Program-made: the position numbers and the translations under genes
In this document: one piece after another, positions 40,811 to 49,537 of the stretch
How the letters are laid out: each line of letters opens with the position of its first letter
How positions within the stretch are numbered: the stretch's first letter is position 1
Notes under the pieces: generated by a model
The model's input: the letters and a program-made list of their open reading frames with translations, nothing else
What the model was told of the DNA's origin: nothing
The model's database searches: none
DNA from: CAVTJL01 sp963828215
Lineage (GTDB): Bacteria > Pseudomonadota > Alphaproteobacteria > Geminicoccales > Geminicoccaceae
Assembly (NCBI GenBank): GCA_963828215.1
Contig: CAWHFO010000047.1
Coordinates: forward strand, 62,001-126,000
Length of the DNA: 64,000 nucleotides
Reading direction: 5' to 3'

Positions 40811-43000
40811 CTAGAGGAAGCTCTGCGGGTCGACGTCGATCTGCAGCGCCACCTGGGACGGCAGGCGCACGGAGCCGAGCCACCGCCGCAGCCAGGCCGG
40901 CAGATCCACGGCGGGCCCGGCCTTGACCAGGAGCCGCTCGCGCCACCGGCCGCGGAGCAGCGCCAGCGGCGCCGGCGCCGGGCCCAGGAGCTGGACCTCC
41001 TCGTCGGGCGGAGCCGCCCGCGCCAGCCGTCGGGCCTCGCCCTCGACCTGGGCCCGATCCCGCCCGGCGAGGATCAGCGCCGCCAGCTGACCGAGCGGCG
41101 GGAGCCCGCCGGCCCGGCGCTCCTCGAGCTCGACGGCGAGGAAGCGCTCGCGGTCGCCCTCCCGGATCGCCTGCATCACCGGATGGTCGGGCAGGTGCGT
41201 CTGGATCAGCACGCGCCCCGGCCGCTCGGCCCGGCCGGCCCGGCCCGCCACCTGATAGAGGAGCTGGAAGGTCCGCTCGGCCGCCCTGGGGTCCCCGCCG
41301 GCGAGGCTGAGATCGGCGTCCACCACCCCGACCAGGGTCAGCGAAGGAAAGTGGTGGCCCTTGGCGATCATCTGGGTGCCGACCAGCACGTCGATCTGGC
41401 CCCGCTCCATCGAGCGGACCAGCGCCTCGGCGGCGGCCGCGGTCCCGACCGTGTCGCTGGTCATGACCTCGATCCGGGCCCCGGGCAGGACAGCAGCCGC
41501 CTCCTCCGCGACCCGCTCGACGCCCGGCCCCGACAGCGCCAGGGACTCGAGCGCCCCGCAGGACGGGCAGTGCCCGGGCTCGGGCATCGAGTAGCCGCAA
41601 TGGTGGCAGAGCAGCCGCCCGCGGAACCGGTGGCTGGTCAGCCACGAGGAGCAGTTGGGGCAGCGCAGCCGATGCCCGCAGGCGCGGCACAGCGTCAGCG
41701 GCGCATAGCCCCGCCGATTGAGGAACAGCAGCGACTGCGCCCCGGCCGCGCGCGTCAGGGCCAGGGCCTCCCTGAGCGGCGGGGCCAGGAACGCGCCACG
41801 GGGCGGCGGCACCTTGCGGAGGTCGACGATCCCGACCGAGGGCATCGGCGCCAGGCCGTGGCGCGCCGGCAGGGTCACCCGTCGCCAGCCGGGTGCCGGA
41901 TCTCCCGCCCCCGCGATGGCGCCGGCCCGAAGCGCCGTCTCGAGCGAGGGCGTGGCGCTGGCCAGGATGGCCGGGCAGCCCTCGAGCGCGGCCCGGACCA
42001 GGGCCATGTCCCTGGCATGGTAGACGACGCCGTCCTCCTGCTTGAAGCTCGCATCGTGCTCCTCGTCGACGACGACGAGGCCGAGGTCGGCGAGCGGCAG
42101 GAAGAGGGCCGAGCGGGCGCCGACCACGACCTGGGCCCGCCCCTCGGCGATCCAGCGCCAGTGCCGGCGGCGCTGCGCCGCGGTCAGGCCCGAATGCCAG
42201 GCGACCGGGGCACAGCCGAACCGGCGCTCGAAACGCTCGAGCCATTGCGCCGAGAGCGCGATCTCGGGCAGCAGCACCAGGGCGCGTCGCCCCTCCCGCA
42301 GCGCGCCGGCGATGGCCTCGAGATAGACCTCGGTCTTGCCGGCGCCCGGCACGCCCTCGAGGAGCGCCACGCCGGCCCCTTGCAGCGGCAGCATCGCGAG
42401 CTGCCCTGCCGCAGCCGCCTGCGCCGCCGAGAGGACGACGCCCGGGCGCGCGGGGTCGGGCCGCGCCGGCCCGTCCGAGTCGGGCAGCTCGACCGCCTCG
42501 ATCAGGCCCGCCTCGGCCATCTTCCGAAGAGCCGCGGCACTGGCCCTGGCAGCCTTGGCAAGGGCCGTCCCCGGCCAGGGCGAGCCGGCCTCCATGATCG
42601 CCAGGACCCTCCGCTGCACTGCCCCGACGGGTGTTCCCTCGAGCGAGGGCCGGCGGTAGCCCAGCCGCATCGGCAGCGGCTCCAGCGCCGCCGGCACGCT
42701 CATCGCGAGGCGCAGGACATTGCCCAGAGGCGCCAGCGTCTCCTGGGCCACGGCCTCGATGAACCGGCAGAGCGCCGCCGGCAGGGGGGGCACGTCGAAG
42801 GCCCCCTGCACCGCCTTGAGCCGGGCCGTCGGGACCCGCCGCGCCGAAGCCCTGTGCCAGACCACGCCGACCGCGTCCCGGCTGCCGAACGGCACGCGCA
42901 CGAAGCTGCCGGGCGGCGGGACCGGGCCGTCGTCGAGCCGATAGTCGAAGGCCGTATCGAGGGGCAGCGGCAACAGGACGGGAACCGTCTGGATAACCAT
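40811..43000 (-). CDS. priA: Primosomal protein N' (replication restart helicase)
   Basis: 729 residues, intact. Walker A GVPGAGKTE (Lys222), DEEH box near residue 311, and the zinc-binding insert with four CxxC pairs (CRAC, CPNC, CHHC, CPSC). The C-terminal helicase motifs LLYQVAGRAGRAERPG complete it. It reloads the replicative helicase at collapsed forks. ATG 43000 is preferred over an upstream GTG because AAGAG lies upstream and homology begins at VIQTVPVLLPLPLD. It is divergent from xerC. Confidence 0.95.
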   Translation of the reverse strand: MVIQTVPVLLPLPLDTAFDYRLDDGPVPPPGSFVRVPFGSRDAVGVVWHRASARRVPTARLKAVQGAFDVPPLPAALCRFIEAVAQETLAPLGNVLRLAMSVPAALEPLPMRLGYRRPSLEGTPVGAVQRRVLAIMEAGSPWPGTALAKAARASAAALRKMAEAGLIEAVELPDSDGPARPDPARPGVVLSAAQAAAAGQLAMLPLQGAGVALLEGVPGAGKTEVYLEAIAGALREGRRALVLLPEIALSAQWLERFERRFGCAPVAWHSGLTAAQRRRHWRWIAEGRAQVVVGARSALFLPLADLGLVVVDEEHDASFKQEDGVVYHARDMALVRAALEGCPAILASATPSLETALRAGAIAGAGDPAPGWRRVTLPARHGLAPMPSVGIVDLRKVPPPRGAFLAPPLREALALTRAAGAQSLLFLNRRGYAPLTLCRACGHRLRCPNCSSWLTSHRFRGRLLCHHCGYSMPEPGHCPSCGALESLALSGPGVERVAEEAAAVLPGARIEVMTSDTVGTAAAAEALVRSMERGQIDVLVGTQMIAKGHHFPSLTLVGVVDADLSLAGGDPRAAERTFQLLYQVAGRAGRAERPGRVLIQTHLPDHPVMQAIREGDRERFLAVELEERRAGGLPPLGQLAALILAGRDRAQVEGEARRLARAAPPDEEVQLLGPAPAPLALLRGRWRERLLVKAGPAVDLPAWLRRWLGSVRLPSQVALQIDVDPQSFL

Positions 43001-43080
43001 GGGCGGGCTCTTGGCACTCCCGGTTGACAGGGCGGGGCCTGATACCATGATGGCGCGAGTGACGCGACGGCGGGACGGCG

Positions 43081-44019
43081 ATGCTTCTGGCTCACGCGGG
43101 CGAGGATCTCGAGGCAGCCGCCCGCGAGTGGCAGCTCTGGCTCGCCCACGAGCGGCGGCTCGCGACGCGGAGCTGCAGCGCCTATGGGGACGACCTCGCG
43201 GGCTTCGTCGCCTTCGTCAGCCGCCACCAGGGCGGAGAGGTCCGGGTGGCGACGCTGGCCGGGCTCGCCACCGGCGACTTCCGGGCCTGGCTCGCCTGGC
43301 GCCACGGCCAGGGCTTCGCCCGCACCTCGACGGCCCGGGCCATGGCCGCCGTGCGCGGCTTCTTCGGCTTTCTCGACCGACGCCACGAGGTCCACAATCC
43401 GGCGCTCAAGGCCATCCGCATGGCCGCCTATCGGCGCCCCCTGCCGCGCCCGCTCTCGACCGAGCAGGCGCGGAGCCTCCCCGCCAACGCCGCGGAGCTG
43501 GCCTCCGAGCCCTGGATCGCCAGACGCGACGTGGCGATCCTTCTCCTCCTCTACGGCACCGGCCTCCGCATCGGCGAGGCCCTGGCCCTCGACCGTGAGG
43601 CGGCTGGAGCCGTGCCGGAGGACCTGCGCGAGCTCCGGGTCCGGGGCAAGGGCGGGCGGGAGCGCATCGTGCCGGTCCTGCCCATCGTCGCCGGAGCGCT
43701 GGCCGACTATCTCCACACCTGCCCCTGGCACCCTGACAGGGCCGGGCCGCTGTTCCTCGGCCAGCGCGGCGGTCGTCTCCACGCCAGCATCGTCCAGGCC
43801 CTGGTCAGGAAGCTGCGCGGGCTCCTCGCCCTGCCCGAGACAGCCACGCCGCACGCCCTCCGCCACAGCTTCGCGACCCATCTGCTGGGCGGCGGCGCCG
43901 ACCTCCGCGCGATCCAGGAGCTGCTCGGCCACAGGAGCCTGTCCTCGACCCAGGTCTACACGGCGGTCGAAGGCTCGCAGCTGGTCAGGCTCTACGCCAA
44001 GGCGCATCCGCGTGCCTGA
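43081..44019 (+). CDS. xerC: Tyrosine recombinase XerC
   Basis: 312 residues, intact. An N-terminal SAM-like core-binding domain precedes the catalytic set R163 (TGLRIGEAL), H258 and R261 (HALRHSFATHLL), H284 (LGHRSLSS) and the nucleophile Y293 (TQVYTAVE). Divergence from priA is common in Alphaproteobacteria and argues for the chromosomal dimer-resolution recombinase rather than a phage integrase. No att-like repeats are seen nearby. Confidence 0.9.
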   Translation: MLLAHAGEDLEAAAREWQLWLAHERRLATRSCSAYGDDLAGFVAFVSRHQGGEVRVATLAGLATGDFRAWLAWRHGQGFARTSTARAMAAVRGFFGFLDRRHEVHNPALKAIRMAAYRRPLPRPLSTEQARSLPANAAELASEPWIARRDVAILLLLYGTGLRIGEALALDREAAGAVPEDLRELRVRGKGGRERIVPVLPIVAGALADYLHTCPWHPDRAGPLFLGQRGGRLHASIVQALVRKLRGLLALPETATPHALRHSFATHLLGGGADLRAIQELLGHRSLSSTQVYTAVEGSQLVRLYAKAHPRA

Positions 44020-44073
44020 CCGTGCGGCCCGCCGCCGCCCGCACGGCGGTCTCGCCTAGTCGACGGAACGCTC

Positions 44074-47000
44074 TTGCGCGCCCTCTTCCTCAGCCTGGCC
44101 CTGGTCGCCTCGCTCGTGGTGGCCGGCATCGCCCTCGCTCCCCGCCTGATCGACGGCCGGGCGATCGAGCGTCGCGTGGCCGCCGAGATCGAGCGTGTCA
44201 CCGGACGCCAGGTCGCCATCCGCGGCGCCCTCGACGTCCATTTTCTGCCGCTGCCCGGCCTGAGCATGGCCCGGGTCGTGGTGGGCAACCCGGTCGCCGC
44301 CGACGAGCCGCTGGTCATCGAGATCGACCGGGTCGATCTCGACATCAGGGTCCTGCCCCTGCTGCGCGGCGAGATCGACATCGACCTCGGGCGTCTGGTC
44401 CGCCCGGTGGCACGCCTCGCCGCTCCGCCCTCGCCGGGGCGGCTCGCCGACCTCCTGGCCACGCTCGGCCAGGGCGACCTGCTGATCCAGCGCCTGGAGA
44501 TCGTGGACGGGCAGGTCCGGACCGGCGGCGGGGCTGGCGCGGCACCGCTGGCGATCAACGGGATCAACGCCGAGATGGACATCGACGCCGTCTCGGGCGC
44601 CGTTCGGCTGGACGGCGGCGCACGCCTGCAGGCCACGCCGCTCAAGCTGCACGTCGACACGACCCTCCCCTCGTCCGGCCAGGCCGTGCCCCTGAAGGTG
44701 GAGATCGACGCCGGCCCCGAGCGGGGCCTGGGCACCCTCGCCTTCGCGGGCACCCTGCACCTCGACCCGCCGGCACCCGCCGCGATCGACGGCACCGTCG
44801 ATATCGCCGCCCCGGACATGAGCGCCCTGCTCGAGCGCCTCGGGGCGCTTCACCAGCTTCCGCCCGCGGCCGCGACCCTGCCGGCGGGCCGGGCGGCGCT
44901 GCGGGGGCACCTCGCCTGGTCGGCCACCAGCCTGAAGCTCGAGGAGGCGAGCCTCGGGCTCGCCGGCGCGGCGCTGACCGGCTCGCTGGCCGTGGATCTC
45001 ACGCCCTCGGCGACGGACATCGCCCTTCAGATCACGGGCGATCGGGTCGACCTCGGCGCCGCCGCGCCCGATCCGTCCCGGCCCTGGGCCGCGTGGCTCG
45101 AGCCGCCGCCCGGCGTGCGCGGGACGGCCAAGGTCGCGCTCGGGGCCCTCGCCTGGCGCGGCCAGGAGCTGCGCCAGGTCCGCCTGGACACGACGCTCCC
45201 CGGCGACGGGGCCGTGCGCATCGACCGCCTCGTTGCGTCGATCCCCGGCAATGGCAGCCTGGACGTTCAGGGTGCCGTCTCGCCGACCCCGACCGGGCCT
45301 TCCTGGCAGGGCCATGTGGCCGCCGCGACCGACGACCTGAGCGGGCTGCTGGCCTGGCTCGGCCTCCCGCCCGGCGACCTGCCGGCGGGCCGGCTGCAGA
45401 GCTTCAACGGCTCGGCCGATACGGTGGCCACGGGCCGGCTGCTGAGCCTCGCCGACGCCGACGTCCGCCTCGATGCCAGCCACATCACCGGTGCCGCCAA
45501 GCTCGTCCTCGGCCCGCGTCCGACCGTCGCCGTGAAGGCGGCGATCGACCGCCTCAATCTGGACGGCTACGTCGCCGATCCGGTGGGCCTGGCCCGGCAG
45601 GCGGTCCGGGAGGGGCTCCTGGGCAGGGTCGATGCCGCGGTCGACCTCACGGTCGAGCGCCTGGGCTGGCAGGATCTTCGGGCCGGTCGCGTCAGGGTCG
45701 GTGCCGAGATCGACGGCGGTGCCGTGAAGCTGGACGAGCTGGTCGTCGACGACCTCGCCGGCGCGCACGGCCGGCTGGTCGGCACGCTGGCACCGGGCAC
45801 GAGCAGCTTCGATCTCGCGGGCGAGGTGGAGGTGCCGGCACCCCTGCGCCTCGCCCGCCTGCTCGGGATCGAGCTGCCGCCACCGCTGATCGCCCTGGGC
45901 GCCCTCCGCGGCAGCGGCACGGCGCGCCTCGATCACGGCAGCGGCGACGTCGAGCTGTCGGTCGACAGCCCGCTTCTGGGGCTGACGGCCACCGGCACGG
46001 TCGGCCGCTCGGCCGAGCCCGACACGCTCGATCTCATGGTCGAGGCCCGGGCGCCGAGCAGCTCGGCGATGCTGCGGAGCCTCGGTGCCTCGGGCTTCGC
46101 GGAGCCGACGCTGGGCGGGCCGCTCGACGGCCGGATCAGGATCCGGCGCCGCCCCGACGCCCCCTATCGCCTCGACCTGGCCATCGGCCTCGGCGCCACC
46201 CGGGTCTCGGGCCCGCTCACCATCGCCACGGACGGGCCGGTGCCGGCGATCGCCGGCCGGCTCGACCTCGCCCGGATCGACCCCCAGGCGCTGCTGGATA
46301 CCTACCGGTTCCTCGAGCCGATCCTGGGCCTGGTCCCCGGCCCGCTCCGGAGCTGGCCGGGCGACTGGCCGAGACGGCCTCTGGACTGGCGACGCCTCGC
46401 CGACGCCCGGTTGGACCTCGCCCTCCACGCGACGCCCGTGGCCGACAGCGCCGAGCTCGGCCCTGCCGACCTGCGCCTCACGATCGGCGACGACCGCCTG
46501 ACCCTGGCCGGCATCGACCTCCCGGTCGCCGGGGGCCGCCTGAAGGGCAGCCTCGCCGTCGATCGGGCGACGACGGCACCCCGTCTGGCCGTCGACCTCG
46601 GGCTCGACGGGGCCGACGCCGCCGCCGTCCTCGGGGCGCTGCGCGCCTCGCCGGGCCTGACCGGGCGCCTGTCGCTCGACCTGCACGGCAGCTCGGCAGG
46701 CCTCAGCCTCGGCGAGCTCGTGGGCAATCTCGACGGCACCCTGAGCTTGCGCCTGACCGGCGCGGCGCTCGACGGCGTCGATCTCGCCGCGTCCGGCCCG
46801 GCCTTCACCGGGCTCGACGCCCGAACCGCGATCGACGACCTCTCGGGCGATCTCCGGCTCGTGCGCGGCATCGCCCGGACCGAGGGCCAGGGCTTGGCCC
46901 TGACCCTCCCCGACGGCACCGGCCATGCCGCCGGCAGCTTCGACCTGCTGGCCTGGATGCTGAGCACGAGAGTGACGGTGACGCCGTCCGGCCAGCCGGA

Positions 47001-47115
47001 CGCCCCGCCCGTCAGCCACGAGCTGCTCGGCCCCCCCGACCGGCTCGTCCTGCTCGGCGAGACGGCCGGCGCCGGACCGGCCGATGCCGCAGGCGGGCCG
47101 GCTGCCCAGCCTTAG
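44074..47115 (+). CDS. AsmA-family envelope protein
   Basis: 1,013 residues, intact. It starts with a membrane anchor (RALFLSLALVASLVVAGIALAP) and the AsmA-type opening with GRQVAIRGALDVHFLPLPGLSM. The rest is long, repetitive and beta-rich, with a C-terminal DGTLSLRLTGAALDGVDL segment typical of AsmA C-terminal domains. AsmA-like proteins are thought to bridge the periplasm and affect lipid transport to the outer membrane. TTG 44074 is the only start before the anchor. It converges on fumC with 7 bases between stops. Confidence 0.83.
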   Translation: MRALFLSLALVASLVVAGIALAPRLIDGRAIERRVAAEIERVTGRQVAIRGALDVHFLPLPGLSMARVVVGNPVAADEPLVIEIDRVDLDIRVLPLLRGEIDIDLGRLVRPVARLAAPPSPGRLADLLATLGQGDLLIQRLEIVDGQVRTGGGAGAAPLAINGINAEMDIDAVSGAVRLDGGARLQATPLKLHVDTTLPSSGQAVPLKVEIDAGPERGLGTLAFAGTLHLDPPAPAAIDGTVDIAAPDMSALLERLGALHQLPPAAATLPAGRAALRGHLAWSATSLKLEEASLGLAGAALTGSLAVDLTPSATDIALQITGDRVDLGAAAPDPSRPWAAWLEPPPGVRGTAKVALGALAWRGQELRQVRLDTTLPGDGAVRIDRLVASIPGNGSLDVQGAVSPTPTGPSWQGHVAAATDDLSGLLAWLGLPPGDLPAGRLQSFNGSADTVATGRLLSLADADVRLDASHITGAAKLVLGPRPTVAVKAAIDRLNLDGYVADPVGLARQAVREGLLGRVDAAVDLTVERLGWQDLRAGRVRVGAEIDGGAVKLDELVVDDLAGAHGRLVGTLAPGTSSFDLAGEVEVPAPLRLARLLGIELPPPLIALGALRGSGTARLDHGSGDVELSVDSPLLGLTATGTVGRSAEPDTLDLMVEARAPSSSAMLRSLGASGFAEPTLGGPLDGRIRIRRRPDAPYRLDLAIGLGATRVSGPLTIATDGPVPAIAGRLDLARIDPQALLDTYRFLEPILGLVPGPLRSWPGDWPRRPLDWRRLADARLDLALHATPVADSAELGPADLRLTIGDDRLTLAGIDLPVAGGRLKGSLAVDRATTAPRLAVDLGLDGADAAAVLGALRASPGLTGRLSLDLHGSSAGLSLGELVGNLDGTLSLRLTGAALDGVDLAASGPAFTGLDARTAIDDLSGDLRLVRGIARTEGQGLALTLPDGTGHAAGSFDLLAWMLSTRVTVTPSGQPDAPPVSHELLGPPDRLVLLGETAGAGPADAAGGPAAQP

Positions 47116-47122
47116 CGCCGGG

Positions 47123-48527
47123 TCAATCGCTCGGGCCGAGCATCAGCTCGGGGCGGACCAGCTCGTCGAACTCCTCGTCCGTCAGGAGCCCCAGAGCGAC
47201 CGCCGCCTCCTTCAGCGTGCTCGCCTCGGCATGGGCCTTCTTCGCGACCTTGGCGGCGTTGTCGTAGCCGATCCTCGGGTTCAGCGCCGTCACCAGCATC
47301 AGGCTCTCGTGCAGGAGCCTGGCGATCCGCTCGCGGTTGGCCTTGATGCCGCGGACGCAATTGTCGACGAAGCTGCGCGAGCCGTCGGCGATCAGGCGGA
47401 TCGACTGCAGCACGTTGTAGATGATGACCGGCTTGAACACGTTGAGCTCGAAATGGCCGTTCGAGCCGGCCACCGTCACGGCGACGTTGTTGCCCATGAC
47501 CTGGCAGCAGACCATGGTCATGGCCTCGCACTGGGTCGGGTTGACCTTGCCCGGCATGATCGAGGAGCCGGGCTCGTTCTCGGGCAGGCTCAGCTCGCCC
47601 AGGCCGCAGCGCGGCCCCGAGCCCAGCAGGCGGATGTCGTTGGCGATCTTCATGAGCGAGACCGCGAGCACGTTCAGGGCGCCCGACAGCTCGACCAGCG
47701 CATCGTGGGCGGCCAGCGCCTCGAACTTGTTCTCGGCGCTGGTGAAGGGCAGGCCGGTGATGGCGGCGACCTCGGCAGCGAAAGCCTCGGCGAAGCCCTT
47801 CTTGGCGTTCAGGCCGGTGCCGACCGCGGTGCCGCCCTGCGCCAGCTGGGCCACGCGGGGCAGCGTCGCCTTCACCCGCTCGATGCCGTAGCCCACCTGC
47901 TGCACATAGGCCGAGAACTCCTGGCCGAGCGTCAGGGGCGTCGCGTCCTGGAGATGCGTCCGGCCGATCTTGATGATGCCCTCGAACTCCTTGCTCTTGG
48001 CCTGGAGCGCCGCGTGGAGGTGGGCGAGCGCGGGCAGCAGCTCGCCTTGGACCTGCTCCATCGGCGGCGATGTGCATCGCGGTCGGGAAGGTGTCGTTGG
48101 AGGACTGGCCGCGGTTGACGTGGTCGTTGGGATGAACCGGCGCCTTGCCGCCCAGGGCCGCCCCCAGAAGCTCGTTCGCCCGGTTGGCGATGACCTCGTT
48201 GGCGTTCATGTTGGTCTGGGTGCCGGAGCCGGTCTGCCAGACGACCAGCGGGAAATGCTCGTCGAGCTTGCCGGCGGCGACCTCCTCGGCGGCCCGGACG
48301 ATGGCCTTGCCGACCCGCTCGTCGACCTCGCCCAGCCGCATGTTGACCCGGGCCGCGGCCAGCTTGACGATGCCCAGCGCCCGGACCAGAGGGGCCGGCA
48401 TGCGCTCCCCGCCGATCCGGAAGTTCTGCAGGCTGCGCTGCGTCTGGGCGCCCCAGTAGCGGGTCGCCTCGACCTCGATCGGGCCGAAGGTGTCGGTCTC
48501 GATCCGCCCGGCGCGCTCGCTCGTCAT
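47123..48527 (-). CDS. fumC: Class II fumarate hydratase (frameshifted)
   Basis: About 467 residues. The early motif is GSGTQTNMNANEV, the active-site HVNRGQSSNDTFPTAMH lies mid-protein, IGRTHLQDATPLTLGQEFS follows, and the fumarase/aspartase signature GSSIMPGKVNP is complete. It interconverts fumarate and malate. One extra base near 48062 splits it into 48062-48527 and 47123-48061. GGAG lies upstream of ATG 48527. Confidence 0.93.
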
Positions 48528-48616
48528 GCTCCAGCTCCTCAGGGCAGGCCGCGGCGGACGTGGCCCGGAATCGGCCCGCTGTCAACGACCTCGGCCGGAG
48601 CCCCGGCGCCGCCGGG

Positions 48617-49126
48617 CTACTTCTTGCGGAAGCGGTCCAGGGTGACGATCTCGGCACCGCCGCCCTCGGGCGGGGTCGCAGCGACCCCCTCCTCGGGCGC
48701 CTCGAGCAGATGCGGCTCGGCCGCCTCGCCCGGCCGGCCCGACGCCGCCAGCGGGACCACCTGATGCTCGTCCTGGATGGTGAACTGCAGGCCGAACTCG
48801 GCGCCCGGGTCGGCGAACACCTTGATCGCGGCGAAGGGGATGCGCAGGCGCTGCGGCGTCTCGTTGAAGCTGAGCGTGACCGAGAAGCCCTCCTCGTCGA
48901 CCTCGAGGTCCCAGTACTGGTACTGGAGAACGATGGTCATCTCGCTCGGATAGCGCTCGTGGAGAAAGGGCGCGATCTCGACGCCGGGATCGGTGGTCCG
49001 GAAGGTGATGTAGAAATGGTGCGGGGCCGGCAGGCCGTCGGCGGCGAAACGGCTCAGCACCTCGCGCACCACGGTCCGGAGCGCCTTCTCGACGAGGCGT
49101 CCATACTCCACACTGGCCTGTGGCAT
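48617..49126 (-). CDS. sspB: SspB-like ClpXP adaptor (alpha-proteobacterial type)
   Basis: 169 residues. The conserved fold is visible in HHFYITFRTTDPGVEI, YPSEMTIVLQYQYWDLEV, FSVTLSFNETPQRLRIPF and FADPGAEFGLQF, which match the alpha-type SspB family. A variable tail ends LDRFRKK, comparable to the ClpX-binding tail of SspB proteins. It tethers ssrA-tagged proteins to ClpXP. It lies directly downstream of the tmRNA gene on the same strand, about 65 bases away. Confidence 0.85.
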   Translation of the reverse strand: MPQASVEYGRLVEKALRTVVREVLSRFAADGLPAPHHFYITFRTTDPGVEIAPFLHERYPSEMTIVLQYQYWDLEVDEEGFSVTLSFNETPQRLRIPFAAIKVFADPGAEFGLQFTIQDEHQVVPLAASGRPGEAAEPHLLEAPEEGVAATPPEGGGAEIVTLDRFRKK

Positions 49127-49171
49127 GCCTGCCGCGTCTCTCCCAGAGAGGTGAGGTGGGGGGCTTCTGTT

Positions 49172-49189
49172 GCCCGGCGCCCCCCGGGC
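49172..49189 (-). terminator. GC hairpin after the tmRNA coding piece
   Basis: GCCCGG (49172-49177) pairs with CCGGGC (49184-49189), 6 bp around a 6-base loop, between the tmRNA tag region and sspB. It lacks a T-tract. It may end the tmRNA precursor or serve as an RNase stop. Confidence 0.35.
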
Positions 49190-49437
49190 CGCGCTTTCCT
49201 AACCTAGATTAGGCAGCGAGAGCCAAACGGTTATCGTTGGCACTTGTCAGTCGGCCCGATAACGGCGGTACCATGCCGGGCAAAAGCTACCCCTTTACCA
49301 CGCGCGTCGATCCTAAGTCGCCCCCATGCGACCACCGGCAGCTGCCGGGGAAGAGTGGTGGAGGCGCCGGGCTCCGCCCCCGGGTCCGCAACGATTATTC
49401 CGAGCAGCGTTTATCGCCATAGCCGGCAAGCCGGCAT
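49190..49437 (-). ncRNA. ssrA: Transfer-messenger RNA, permuted two-piece alphaproteobacterial type
   Basis: On the minus strand the acceptor piece comes first. A T-stem CCGGG/CCCGG around a 7-base loop is followed by CGCCTCC-ACCA, whose A is at 49356. After an about 30-base intervening segment the 5' piece begins with five Gs at 49325 (GGGGGCGACTTAGGATCGAC). The two ends form a 7-bp acceptor stem containing a G3-U70 wobble, the alanine identity pair. The tag frame is 49241-49209: ANDNRLALAA then TAA, with GCC as the resume codon. This is the permuted order known in Alphaproteobacteria. Outer boundaries are estimates. It rescues stalled ribosomes. Confidence 0.93.
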
Positions 49438-49441
49438 CCCG

Positions 49442-49469
49442 AATATAGTGATCGCCCGCGCCTAGGCAA
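49442..49469 (-). promoter_or_regulatory. sigma70-type promoter of the tmRNA gene
   Basis: Reading the minus strand, TTGCCT (49469-49464) is separated by 16 bases from TATATT (49447-49442), a close -10. Transcription would start near 49435, just before a GCCGGC-TT-GCCGGC hairpin and the acceptor piece. Confidence 0.6.
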
Positions 49470-49537
49470 CGCCCGCCGCTCGACAGCGGCACCGGGCGGC
49501 AGCTATCAGAGCCGCATCCGAGCTTGCCGGAGGAGCC

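Noticed and set aside
41183..43027. 614-residue + strand ORF opposite priA
   Set aside because: Low-complexity Arg/Gly/Ala content; priA is complete and unambiguous on the minus strand.
43081..44019. Phage or integron integrase
   Set aside because: The recombinase has standard XerC length, faces priA, and has no att repeats or mobile genes nearby.
44022..47267. 1,081-residue + strand and 987-residue - strand reading frames over the AsmA gene
   Set aside because: Both are Arg/Gly/Pro-rich shadow frames of the 44074-47115 gene, with no domain and no start site; common in 70% GC DNA.
49237..49422. 61-residue + strand ORF and a pseudo-tag NDYSEQRLSP
   Set aside because: It looked briefly like a tmRNA tag on the + strand, but it is the reverse of the acceptor half. 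The true tag lies on the minus strand at 49241-49209.
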